NCBI RefSeq assembly: GCF_002865645.1
Contig: NW_020194667.1
Span: 186,001 to 250,000 of the forward strand
Reading direction: 5' to 3'
Source of the DNA: Hyaloscypha bicolor E
Taxonomy: Eukaryota; Ascomycota; Leotiomycetes; Helotiales; Hyaloscyphaceae
Length of the DNA stretch: 64,000 nt
Positions within the stretch are counted from its first letter, which is position 1, and each line of letters begins with the position of its first letter. Position numbers and translations under genes: made by a program. The notes under the pieces are model-generated. The model saw only the letters and a list, made by a program, of their open reading frames with translations. It had not been told where the DNA came from and made no database searches. Shown piece after piece: positions 25,101 to 36,630 of this stretch.

Positions 25101-26109
25101 TAGTAATAGACTCAGGTAATAATATCTCTGGTATTACTTTATTACTAAAATAAACTTTTCTTTCGGAATTCCTTAATATCTTACTAATTAAGAAATACCT
25201 ATTTCTTCTTTTCTAGGTCTTAAATTATAATATTACAGGAATAATATAATATTCTATTACTACTATTTATAAGGCTCTCTATTCTATATTCTATAGCTTA
25301 TTATAAAGTATAAATAATAAAGTATCTTTATTTATATCTATTATAAAATCTAGTCTTCTTAATAGCCTATTAGTAAAATTACTATATTCTGGCTAGTATT
25401 CTAAAATAAAGTCAAAAATAGCTAGCTTCTTTATTTATCTTATCTATTAACTATTTAGTTTTCTTTTAGTTATAAAGTATTTTAAATTATTATAATCTGT
25501 TTTAATAATAATAATAATATACCGGATATATATTAAATAATATTACTAAATATAAAATACTAGAATAATAGCTAAAAGCTTAGAATTATATATCTTATAT
25601 TTACTTTTAATTATAATTATCTTTTTTAAATAAAAGGCAATAGAATACTATCTGGCTTCTGCCTTTTTATTAAAAAGCTAGGAAATTATACTTATAATTA
25701 TAAATCCTAAAATATTTATTTCTATATAAATTTTTAAGGCTAGATTAAAATAATAAAGAATTAGTACTATTATAAATATAATTTATAGTTTCTTAAAAGC
25801 CTTATCTATCTTATTTATTTAGCTAAAATAATATTATAGGTTTTTACTAGTTTTTAATAAATTAGTTAATTCTTTTATTATTCTAAAATATTTATAAATA
25901 AATCTCTAATAAAAGTTAATAAAATTCAGAAATATTTAGATTTCTCGAATATTATTCTTTAGAGCCGGCTATTTCCTAATAACTATAATTATACTAGCTT
26001 TTATTTTTATATTATCTGGGCTAATTATAAACCCTAAAAACTCTATTTTTTTTATATTAAACTCGTATTTTACTAAGTTTATAAAAAGCTAGTATTATTA
26101 TAATTACTC

Positions 26110-26500
26110 GAGTATATATTAGACTATTATTATATATTATTCTAAGTTCTTTAAATAAATCAGAATATTATTTAGATAGACTATATAAATAATATTTATA
26201 AGGCCTATTAGTATATAATTAATATATATCTAGAATATTACCGGAATATTAGATAATCTAAAGAATATAATATAATACTTAAAATATTTATAATAAATTC
26301 GAAATACTATTTTTTATTTATTATTCTCTCGTATTTATAATTAATAATAAGTATTTTTTAAGTCTAGCTTTATATATATCTTTATTCTATAAAGTCCATT
26401 TATAGTCTTACTAATAAATAATAATAGTATTCGGTTCTTAATAATAATTTTATTTAGATTCTAGTAATTAATATATAAATATAGACTATCTCTTTTCTTT
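26110..26500 (-). pseudogene. reverse-transcriptase region of the gypsy pol gene, ruined
   Basis: Reading the minus strand, one frame gives LYLYINY, NLNKIIIKNR, a short gap, then KIYIKLDLKNTYY, and further on YIVYLNNILIYLKNLE. These line up with the conserved Ty3/gypsy RT order: the V-D-Y-R-x-L-N block, the K-L-D-L-x-x-A-Y block, then the Y-x-D-D box. The two catalytic Asp of the last box read Asn-Asn here (GAT to AAT, G-to-A). Stops interrupt the frame. Clearly inactive. Confidence 0.82.
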
Positions 26501-28545
26501 AAAATAAATATAATTAGAATACTAGCTAGACTAGTAAAATAATAGATCTATTTTTTCTTTAAGCTAATATTAAGATATTTCTAAAAAATTTCAAGCTTTC
26601 TTTCTAATAAAATATATATAGAACTATATAGTAATTAGAATTCTAGTTTCAGATCTATATAATACTTTATTATATTATAATTAGATAATATATCTATAGC
26701 CTCTATAGAAAATATTTAGAAAAGATCCTAATATTTTTTAAGAAATATAATTATCCTATTAATAATAATAGTAGTAATTTTTTAGCTATTTATTATAGGA
26801 TAAGTAATTAATAGAAAAACATATATCTTATACTTTATTATTTTAGTAAACTTTCTAGTATTTAGAACTTTAATTTTTTATAATTAAATCTAGTATTTCT
26901 ATATTACTTCTTTAAAGGAAATTAGAGAATTAATCTAATAAAGCTATAGGAATTCAAGTATTATATTAATATAATTCAGATTAAAATTATATAATATAAA
27001 GTATATATTAGCCTTTCTTTAGTTCCCTAATATATTCTTAATAATAATCCTAAAAATATAATCTTTATATAAATAGATCTTCTTTTTCTCTAGTATAAAT
27101 AAAGAAATTGCCCTTAATATTAATAAAATACTTATATTTAAAGCTAATTTTCTCTTTATATAATTAGTTTCTATATTCGAGTTTACTAATACTTTAATTC
27201 TTTATTTACTTTTCCTTATTTTAATAATAATCTTAATTACTATTCTTATTTTAAGAGCCTTATTTTCTATAATATAAATAAATATAATTATTATAAAATA
27301 TATTTATTTCTCGGCTTTTTTAGTTCTAGGTACTTATATAATTTATAACTAGACTTATTATAATTATAATAAATTAGTTTCCTTTAATTAAGGCAAGTAA
27401 TAATATAGTAATTCTTTTTCTAGTAAATAAAGCAAATTATACCTGGTCTTATAAATCCTAATATAAATATTATATTAGATTCTATTACTATATTTTTATT
27501 ATTTCAGTTTTATAAATCTTATAATAGAAATATACTTCTTTTCTATTTCTTTTTATTATTTCTTTTTTCTTTTTTCTTTTTTCTTTTCTTTTACTATCCT
27601 ATTAACTTATTATTATATTTCTATTAAATAAATAAGTTTAAATTATTCTTAATTCTTATAATAGTAAAAATAAGCTTCTTTTTCTTTTATAAAGTATTTC
27701 CTTAATAATTAATCTTATTTCAGATCTCTTATTTTAAACTACTAAATAAGTTATTCTATTCTTATAACAAATTTATATATCCTAAGTTATCTAATAAACT
27801 ATCTAAATAAGATATAAAGCTTTAGATATTCTAGCCTAGCTATTATTTAATATCTTTAAACTTAATAAGAATATTATTATTATAATTTTCCGGATCTAAG
27901 ATAAAATTCTTTATAAATTTAATAAAGATCTCCTAATCTATAGTATTAATACCTATTAATTACTCTCTATATTTCTAGATATCCCTAGCTATATTCTTAA
28001 AATAGGAAATATAATATATAATCTTTATTATATTAGTAGCCTAGATAATCCTATTATCTTTATACTATTTTAACTTTGCCTAATAAAAGAAGTCCTGGGC
28101 TTCTTTAATACTCTTTCCCCGGTAAATAGGTAGTTCTCGGGTTTTTAGAGCCCTCTAAACCAAGAGTACTACCGGGGGTATAATAGATTCTATACCGGAT
28201 ATCTAAATATCTTTAAGATAACGGATCTAAGCTTCTAGCTTCTCTAGATCTTCTCTCTATTATATTTCTATTTCTAATTCAGTAATATAACGGTAAGCCG
28301 CCGCTAATTTCTCCGTTATTATTATCCTATCCGCTAGTTCTAGGAGTATCTAAGTTCTACTTTCTTCTCCTAATTAGGTAATATAAAGAGTACTTGACTG
28401 GGCGCTTCCCTGGGTACCCGGTTAGGTTACCCTAGTAGTAATAGAGGCGCTTCTTCTAATTAATACTCTAGCTATTAATATTTTGTCTATTAATAGCTTG
28501 ACTACCTTGTAATGAACTGCTCTCCAAAGATTAGATTAATTAGAA

Positions 28546-28872
28546 TATAAGGTATATAATAGCAGGGTAATATATAAGTAGTTAAGGTAAGTAAGCTACG
28601 GAGTGACGCTTGCAAGTATAACTGATTCCAAGAGTTAATTCTAATAAAAGACTAATTAATACCCCTTTCTAAAGCTAGGAGCGTCTCTCTATATATTCCC
28701 TAGTACTTAGCCAAGCCTGTAAAGCACTTTACTTAACTAGGAAACACGATCCCATGCAATCCGTATGATTCCGATTGCCCGTACGATTCTAATTGCAAGC
28801 TTTACCTAAAATAGGAAACTAGATCCACGATATCTGACACCTGTCCATACGCTATTATGTGTGCCCATTATA
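28546..28872 (-). repeat. LTR of the gypsy element (right copy)
   Basis: Partner of 21801-22126. It carries its own set of TpA changes at the 5' edge but keeps more CpG and CpA in its second half (CCCATGCAATCCGTATGATT), so the two LTRs were mutated unevenly. Confidence 0.88.
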
Positions 28873-29386
28873 AAGTCGTTCCGGTACGGAGGGTTTTCCG
28901 GCACGTAGGGATAGACGTTACTTATCCATAGTTTTAATTAAGACGATAGACAACTCTCTATACCTGCTCACGCTGCGTTAATCAGAGTCTAATAAGATTC
29001 ATAATCTAACAAGCTAGTAAAAGGTCTGAAAGACTATTGGTGATACCATTGATCAAATCCTCACTAATGTCAGGAATCGTATGTCGTACAAACACGTGAC
29101 AGAGTGAATTCCCTTATTCCTTTATTCCTGATATTTAAGGTATCCATACAGCTGGGGTTCTCCAGCTCACGTGATATGCACTCTCAGTTACTATAGAGTC
29201 GTGGAGCTCCCTCTCTCTCTTTTCTCTTTAATCCTATAAGGATTAATAAGATTGTTTGACTTCAAACCTTTATGTTCTCACATTTACCTTATTATTTATA
29301 TTTCCGACTTTTTGCTGTTCTCCGGAATAACTAGTTAATCCGCGCCGAGAATTGCAACCCTGGCCCTGGTGGCAGCGGAAAGGATA
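28873..29386. other. spacer between gypsy and hAT elements
   Basis: Mixed composition with no gene. Includes the segment 28883-28922 shared in inverse orientation with about 15404-15446 and a CT-rich run at 29210-29228. It may be a remnant of another repeat family. Confidence 0.5.
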
Positions 29387-29394
29387 CGTCACGC

Positions 29395-31766
29395 TAGGGA
29401 TGGCATAAGTATGGTTTTAGGAAGACCAATATTATATATGTATAAAATATGGGTTCTAGACCAATATTATTTATTATATTGGGTATTTTTAGATATTTTT
29501 ACTAATTAGGCTAGAACCTGCTCCCAACCAATAAAATTAGCTGAAACGTGTCACGTGCAGACAGAATTTCGCACGATGGTTCAAACTTCTCTTTCTTAAT
29601 ATTATTAATTAATCAGGAAGCCATCCACAACAATGCAACCATGCCACCTTCAACTAATCGGAATGCCTCGCACGCTGATCGCTATACGTCTAAGCAATTC
29701 ACGATAATTTATCCTACAGCTGGTTGCGGGTTTCGAACGCCTAAGGGCCAGTGCAAGCACTGCACCAGTAAACCCAAGTCCTGGAATCCAATACTCCATC
29801 AAGCACCTCATTTACTCGATTGCAAGGGATATAAACAATGGCTAAAGGATAATGGTACAGATTCGGTATCTGTGACCAAGAAACAGCCTACTTTGAACGA
29901 TTGGTTTGCCACGACAGACTCCACTGCAGAGAAGCTTTTTGCACTCGCAATCTACACTTCAACTTGTAGCTTCTCCACCTTCGAAACTCCTGAATGGAAA
30001 GCCTTCTTTACAAAGCTTAATTTCAAAGCTCCTGGACGTAAAGCTTTTGCTGGGAACCTCCTTACTCGTTGCTACGAAAAACTCAAAGCAGTCGTTTACG
30101 GTGTGGCCGATGCGGCATCCCACATTCAAATTATCACCGATAGCTCGTCGAATATTGGAAAATAACGCGTCGAAAATACATCCTTCTTGGTTGGTGGCAT
30201 ATCATATTATTGGAGTTCAGTAGCTATTGGAGCAGTCAAAGCAGGAGCGGACTGGACAGTGGATAATGTGATCAAGGGTACCAATGAGATTACTAGAAAC
30301 TCGCTCTATCGATGGACGTCTTTCTCATCTGATACTTGTAATATACAGCGGAAAGTATGGAAGGTCTTGAGCGTACGCCCTGTTTGTAAATACGTTCTCT
30401 CTATACCATGCGATTCCCATGGTATTCAACTTATCTTTAAAGATCTTCTCTTCCCCGGTAAAGCCGACGATGGTTCGCAAATTATTACTGCAATTGGTAA
30501 GTTCTTTAAAGACTTCTCTAATAAGATCGTCTCCTTCTTCTCCTCCTCCGATAAACAACTAGCCTATTTACGAGAAGCTATGGTTGCACATGGTGGAATC
30601 GTTGCTTTGATTACTACGGTACCAACTCGCTGGGGCACTCAAGTACGTCAAATCGCATCTATTAACAAGTCCTCCGAAGCCCTCAAATCGTACGCCGAAC
30701 GCCCTGATGACGATAAATCAAAGCCTATTTCGATTAAGCCTCTGCTCCATAAGACAAACGAAGCATGGCAGCAGAGTCGAGCTTTGGAGGTTCTCCTTGA
30801 GCCTATTCACACATGGCAAAAGATGTCCGAATCGAATAACTCCACGCTTGGGAAGGTCTATACACGGTGGCTACAATTGAATGAGCATCTCCAGAGGTTC
30901 AGAAGACAGGGTACTGGCATATGGGCGGAGGAAATCAATAATTACTGCTCTCGCAAAGGCAGAGGTGGATGGAACGATCGAATCAATCAATAAGTTCTTC
31001 CCATCCATCTAGCGGCCTATATACTCCTTCCGGCGAACCACAATGCCTTCCTGACGCCCGAAATTCAGAAGCAAGCGGACGATTGGATAATGGAGAAGAC
31101 AGGTCCAAAAGGGTTCCATTAATGGTATCAATATCGCAAGAAGCAAGGGAGCTTTGGGCCATTGAATAATTATTGGGTACACTTTGCAGAAAATCCGATC
31201 GCTTTTTGGGAAATCTCAGTAAGATATTTTAAATATATCTATATCTTTTACTAATTTTTTACAGGTTACCCTTTCTCCAGAGCTTTCCAAGCTAGCCCTC
31301 GATTTATGCCATACCACTGCGAATTCAGTAGCCTCTGAACGAGCCTTTTCCACTATGAACTTCCTATAATCGAAGATGCGAAATTGACTATTAATCGAGA
31401 TAATGAATATGCTCTGCTTTATTTATATTAATACACGATCAATTCGTTCAGTAATAAAGCATAAGAATATGGACAAGGAAGCGGCATTACTTACGGAGTT
31501 AATGGCGGAGATACTATTGAATCAGGAGGACGATATAGTAGTAATAGATGATATTAATGGAGAGGAGGATGAGACTGATATATGGGTTGATATTAATATA
31601 ATAGATACTTAAATATCTGGAGTTTTATTCCTCTCTTCAAGCTTTTTTCCCTTAATTTCTTGCACTAATATTACATAAACACCATAATATTAGTATAAAA
31701 ATTATGCATATAATATTGGCTAGACCAATATTATATACGTATATTGGGTATTTTTTTCCAACCCTA
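29395..31766 (+). mobile_element. hAT-family DNA transposon with perfect 8-bp target duplication
   Basis: The element starts TAGGGATGG and ends CCAACCCTA (imperfect terminal inverted repeats with one mismatch in nine). It is flanked on both sides by CGTCACGC (29387-29394 and 31767-31774), an exact 8-bp duplication, the hAT hallmark. Subterminal ACCAATATTAT motifs recur near both ends. The 2372-bp body carries a transposase reading frame with in-frame stops. Composition is far less AT-rich than neighbouring elements, so it is younger or lightly mutated. Confidence 0.93.
29641..31612 (+). pseudogene. hAT transposase, inactivated mainly by in-frame stops
   Basis: From ATG 29641 the frame shows an N-terminal zinc-finger-like block (CGFRTPKGQCKHC, then HLLDC). 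Typical hAT sections follow (FSTFETPEWKAFF; RWTSFSSDTCNIQRKVW; HGGIVALITTVPTRWGTQ). The C-terminal dimerisation block (TTANSVASERAFSTMNF) comes after a probable 49-nt intron at about 31216-31264. One frame persists through stops at 30163, 30991, 31120, 31367 and 31385. All are TAA or TGA where CAA or CGA would fit, that is C-to-T changes. A frameshift follows near 31390 and the frame ends at 31612. It would cut and paste the element; it is dead as it stands. Confidence 0.92.
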
Positions 31767-32297
31767 CGTCACGCTGACCGACAGATCAATCAAAAAAATG
31801 ATGGAAATTGTGAGAATATTTGAGAATATAAAGCTTAAGAAGCAGATAAATAATAAAAAGGAAAATGAAGACAGTTTAAGAGATAGAAGATTGCAATAGC
31901 TGAATAAAGCATATATTAAAAGACCGAATGCCAGGCTCAATTATATACAGAAAAAGTGGGTTTCGGGCTATTCTAGTAATAAGGAGCCTATTTTGATCAC
32001 CGGGGGACCTGTTCTGGCTCTCTGTGATCCTGCTCGCTAGGAATTGATATTCTCAACAGTGTACTACCAGGATGGGACCTATCTCAAAGGCACACAGAGA
32101 GCACTAACCTTTTCGAGCTGCTGAGGTAGTGAGTAGAGGCGAGGTTGTGGGGGGTGAGCGAAGCGGCGAAGAGTCACGTGTACTATCGCTTGTCGAGCAT
32201 GCTGAAGTAAGTTAGGATTCAGGTTATATAATATAGAGAGCCCAGTTCAGGAGATCTCTAGAGCCAAAATTGGTGCTTTCCTAGTCGCACAAACTTA

Positions 32298-32462
32298 AAT
32301 GATTTGTTGTACAACAACTTGTTGCACAACGACCTGTTATACAACGACTTATTGCACAACTATTTGTCGCATAATAACTTGTTGTACAACCATTTGTTAT
32401 AGAGTAACTTGTTGCACAGCTACTTGTCGTTAAATAAATTGTTGCACAACGAACTGTTGTAT
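32298..32462 (+). repeat. 15-bp minisatellite, about 11 units
   Basis: Units resemble AACTTGTTGCACAAC, where TTGT and ACAA arms make each unit partly palindromic. In one frame each unit translates to the five residues N-x-L-L-[HY], with a single TAG in the seventh unit. No start codon opens the frame, so coding use is not supported. Confidence 0.8.
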
Positions 32463-32949
32463 AAGAACTCGTTCCGGATGAAAATTTAAGCTAGGATTTT
32501 CAGACCTGGGGCGAGTTACTCAAGAAGGTTGGTAAATTTGCAAGCATAAGTTTAAAAGATAGATAGATGGACAGTTATCAAAATTAATTTCGCGACAATA
32601 TGCTTTGCAACTACTAATAAAGAAATCCTATTCTCTCAATGATGCTTTCGACAACTTAGGCTTTGGAGCTACACTGGACACGTTTGAATCACTCGAGGAC
32701 CCCTCTTTAGGTTAAGAATCTACCGCATGAACAAGCTAACATCAATGTACAAGGTAAACGACAGTGAATCAGTGTTTGATCAACCTGATGCTACCTATTA
32801 CTTAGCATCTAGGCATTTCAAGCAATATCGATCTATGGCAGCTGGCGTTTATATTCCGCCTAGATAGTTCTACAGTATATGAGTATAACCGGCCATCAGG
32901 GGAGCCAGAACGAGCCCCGCTGGGTGCTAAAATGGCCTCTCAATTCATG

Positions 32950-33270
32950 CTGAGGCTGACTCTACCGTGTACTCAGGCTTCTCAGGCGGTGCTCAGGAAT
33001 GCTTACCCTCAGCTCAGGTTAAAGCGGCCACTGCTCGTGTTCGGACACTAAAACGGAACCAGCGGGGAAAACGGTTGAGTCTGACTTATGTGGTAGCCAG
33101 TTAAAGTAAGACAATTTTATGAATCTTTATTTTCATTAATTGCTGCTATAATCTCAGTCGAATCTCCAAAGTCCACTTCTGTCTCCAAACCTGAGCAATC
33201 GCTGCTCTAACCTGAGCTAAGCCCTGAGCCCCTGAGCATACTCGTGAGTTAGCTGGATTATGCTCAGGGG
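32950..33270. repeat. imperfect inverted repeat rich in CTCAGG / CCTGAG
   Basis: The left side (32970-33025) carries several CTCAGG motifs and CTCAGCTCAGGTTAAAGC. The right side (33187-33272) carries CCTGAG motifs and TAACCTGAGCTAAGC in reverse. This may be the two ends of a small degenerate element; no target duplication is evident. Confidence 0.4.
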
Positions 33271-33824
33271 GATCCTTTCTAGCTCCCTCGAGAGTCGGTT
33301 ATAGTTTCTATATTATCTATATATAAAATTTTATAAATCTTGCTACTTGCAGCATAGCCAACTCGCTGAGTCTATAACATATCGTAATGGTTGCCGTTCT
33401 CGGTCCCTTGTTACATATATCAAGGGTCCTTGTCGGAGCCGATTTGGGTCCCCTCTTAACAGAAGGGCCCTTGCTTAATACCCCTCGAAACCTCTCCTCA
33501 ACTCTTCTCAAACAACCTAGCTCGTATACAAGTGTACGACTTCAATTTTCTAAGAGCCTATTTAACCTGGATAATACAAGAATTCGCGCGCGAGAAAATG
33601 ATTTTACATAGTTATTTAAAAAGGTCTTCTCAGGAGCGAAGCTGTAGTAAGCAAGGGGAATACAATGCCCTGGCGCCTTGATTAGGCCATATCGGCACAC
33701 ATCCGCAGCTTAAGAAGAGCAGGCGTGCTTCGTAGACGAATTCAGGCAGACTTATCTTGGCGATTGTTGATCGAAGAGAAGCTAGTTGGCTACCCTGCTT
33801 GCTGACCGCCATGAGATCCATATA

Positions 33825-34030
33825 GCGGCGATGTTGCATCAAGCAGGATTTATCAAAAGGTTTGGGAAACTAATACGGATCCTAGCAAGGCAGGATTGCA
33901 CTAACGTTGGCACCCTAGCCTTACTGACAAAGGATTAACTGAGTGAAGGGAGAGACATGGAACGGCGATGCCGCGTCAAGTGGCTTTAGGAGATTTATGC
34001 GGATCCTAGCAGGCAGAATTGCACCAACCG
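33825..34030 (+). repeat. diverged direct duplication, about 127-bp offset
   Basis: GCGGATCCTAGCAGGCAG near 34000 matches the segment near 33873 (CGGATCCTAGCAAGGCAG). The upstream CGGCGATG...TCAAG blocks (33826 and 33963) also correspond. No function suggested. Confidence 0.5.
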
Positions 34031-34413
34031 CCTGAGAGCTATACAGATATGAAATTATATTAGGAGAGAATTATACTCGCGCTCTTTTAAGACTAATAAT
34101 ACATAAGTATATTTTACAGGTATTTTGAGGCTTCTTTTATATAGTAAGGCATCTTATAGGTCTGTAATTTTAATTAGAGTCTCTTTTATAAGTAATAAGT
34201 AAGACTTTAATTATAAAGGGTAGTTTTTATAAACAATTTTTGGCTATACTTATTCAGAACAGCCTTTTACAGCTCCGAAATGAAATCAATGCTTTGGAAT
34301 CAGATCTAAAGCAGGCTTTTACTCTTTGCATTTGCTTCTGCTAATGCGGCCCCTGGTATTAAAATATTAACCTCTAATGTTTACATGACTAATTCTCTTT
34401 CTCTAACAACTAG

Positions 34414-35837
34414 TCAGCTAGAGTGGTTAGGATCCTCTGAGTCCGCATCTATCAGAGCCCTGCTCTCTACATCTACGGCCGCTGGGGCTTCAACCGTCTC
34501 GAAGAGCTTATCGTCGTTAAGTACCATCTCGTCCCGATTCCAAACCAAGGACACCAACGCCGCTCCAGGCCCGGCAACAAACGCGATGCCGAATATCTCG
34601 CCCGCAAGCCACAGCCAACTTTCCAACGACATAGCTTGCTTACGTGCCTTGATGCGCAGTGCGACGGCCCACACAATCGCAGCGGTGGAGCCAACATATT
34701 GGTCATACTGGAAGAAGTTGAGGATACCGACCGCCATGTTGGGCATTGGGGCTCGGGACCAGAATGGCGGCGGGATAAACACACTTTTGAGCGTCAAGGC
34801 CGTGAGGATGTGGGAGGGGAATAAAGAGGGGAACAGCTTGCAGCTCGCGAGGATGGAGAAGGTGGTGATGTTCGTGGATGCCGAGACGGCGAAGGCGAAG
34901 AGGTAGGCTCGGTGCAGGGTCATCTCTTCGTCGATGCGAGCGGCATAGGAGCGCGTTCCGGTGCCGTTTGCCGTTGTTGTATCCGGCGGCTTGGGTTCAT
35001 TGGATTTATTTGCTCTTCGGGAACGGACGACTTTGATTCCGTAGTGAATCAGAGAAACCCAGACTGGGTATCCTTGCCACAATCCGCCTAGCCACTGGTG
35101 CAGAACGTGGGAGCGGAATGGGATGGCCATCAGAACGGTTGGTATGATATAGCCAAGAATCATTGAAGGGACAAGACCTTCCAACAAATCCGTGGACTGT
35201 AGGCGGATCTTCTGCGCCACGGCGGGTGCCATACTGGCGGCGGTGGGGGAGCAGAGAAGATGCACGATAGCATAAATAGGCATCGTGAAGCCATATCCTA
35301 AACCTTGTGTTGCACAGCCCCAAAGCACGGCCCTGCGAAAAGTTAGTAACTCGGTCCGCTAATTTGACCGTGTCTATAAAACTGCCCGACTTACAGCGAC
35401 ATGATGTTCCCCTTGTTTCCACGCCGCGCAGCCTCGATCATCAGAACCGTGTATAATGGCACAAGCTGCCCCGCAAACTGGAAGCCGTACAATGACAACT
35501 GAGGCGCCGAGCCGTCTGTGATGTTGGCGAACATCACGCCGGCCAGCACCAGTGCTTTGTCCAGCAAGCCGATGCCCGTAAAGCGCGTCAGGATCGGGAT
35601 ATTGGAGCCCGGAAGGACGTGTGGGCCGTATTCGCGCAGGCGCAGGAGCGCGTCGATGTAGCCATTGCGATACACCAGGCCATACATGCTGTTCACTCCA
35701 AAACTACCGATCAGTGACAATGCCAAGATGGAGCGCCGAGTAGTGGGGTCTGGTATCGACATAGCGGCAGCGAGCGGCCTGGTAGGGCTACGATACGCTG
35801 TAACTAGCTTCGGTCCTCGTGTCGTGGGGCAGGACAA
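34414..35837 (-). CDS. polytopic membrane protein of unknown function
   Basis: Two exons, 35837-35395 and 35332-34414, with a 62-nt intron (GTAAGT...CGCAG), give 453 residues; the second Met (35762) would give 428. About eight or nine hydrophobic segments are visible, including SILALSLIGSFGVNSMYGLV, SLYGFQFAGQLVPLYTVLMI, LAVLWGCATQGLGYGFTMPI, VPSMILGYIIPTVLMAI, FAFAVSASTNITTFSI and LAGEIFGIAFVAGPGAALVS. I do not recognise a named family with confidence. The style resembles integral membrane proteins found beside fungal secondary-metabolite genes, including membrane cyclase-like proteins. It is divergent from the P450 gene, with 793 bases between their starts, so shared regulation is plausible. 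Confidence 0.85.
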
Positions 35838-36630
35838 TCACAAAGTGGTGGGATGTGAAAAGGCAGGTTGGAGAGACGAGAAGGCAAGGGAGGCGAAGAG
35901 GAGAGGACGAGGAGGAGGAGGGATGTGGGATGTCGTCTTCGATAGCTGTGATGTTGTTTGCTTGGGGAATTCACTGCGTAGGTCTGAGGCTCCAAAGGCG
36001 AGCCGCAGCTGATCGCCGGGGTTTCGCTGTGTAACAACCACGACCTTACCCACGAAAAGCGAGAAGCTCCAGGTGGTCTTCGGCATTGGGTGCTGATCCC
36101 TGCTACGAAAGAGGCTGGAACAGATTGGCTCACCGAGCAAGCGCTGCCTGCCCGCCTCTTGTTGCGAAAGCACTGTAGCCGGGCGTCTGGGTCGTACAAG
36201 CAAGATCGATGGCTGGAGCAGAAGACGCGGCCTCCCGCCAGTGCAGGCGTTTCACTGCCTGATACTGGTAGCTCCAGTTAGAAACCTGCACGCAATCACG
36301 GCCCGTGATTCACAGGCCGTTGCAGGACTCCACCCAGAGCTGCCTGACTGTACCTTACGCTGCATGTGAGCCAAACTAGCAGTACATTCCTCAACAGTCC
36401 ACGACCTGGCCGCATCTATGCCACACAACACTCAAGATGCCGCTATTCGCACGCCCTGTTTATGTGCGTGGGCGTGGGTGTGGCAATAAGCGATCAGCGC
36501 TCAATGTCTGGATGGATTCAGTGATGGCTGCAGCAGTGTAGCCTCCTCCAGAGTTGGAGGTATATTTGTCGACATCTGATCTTCAGAACGATGACCACGC
36601 TTACACATTCCTCACTGCTCACGAACCACG
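35838..36630. promoter_or_regulatory. divergent promoter region between membrane-protein and P450 genes
   Basis: A 793-base interval between two outward-facing starts. It contains a perfect 6+6 palindrome near the P450 side, listed separately, and pyrimidine-rich stretches. No gene of its own is supported. Confidence 0.5.
36545..36560. promoter_or_regulatory. palindrome CCTCCA-N4-TGGAGG upstream of P450
   Basis: Perfect inverted half-sites CCTCCA and TGGAGG separated by GAGT, immediately followed by a TATATTT stretch, about 70 bases before the P450 ATG. Such symmetric sites suit a dimeric regulator, for example a Zn2Cys6 protein, but the factor is unknown and a chance palindrome is possible. 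Confidence 0.4.

Larger units (their letters stand above)
21801..28872 (-). mobile_element. Ty3/gypsy LTR retrotransposon, RIP-degraded
   Basis: Two direct repeats of about 326 bp bound the element: 21801-22126 and 28546-28872. They share long stretches (for example AGTACTTAGCCAAGCCTGTA) and differ almost only by C/T and G/A. The left copy begins TGTGAGG and ends ATTACA; the right copy has TA in place of TG and CA at its ends, as RIP would leave. The interior is extremely AT-rich. On the minus strand it still shows reverse-transcriptase motifs, so transcription ran right to left. No matching 5-bp duplication is seen at the outer edges. Confidence 0.9.
31775..34413. other. gene-free, repeat-bearing interval
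   Basis: No supported gene. It contains a 15-bp-period minisatellite (32298-32462), a cluster of CTCAGG/CCTGAG motifs in opposite orientation (about 32950-33270) and a diverged direct duplication (33825-34030). The rest is of mixed composition with short unsupported ORFs. Confidence 0.55.
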
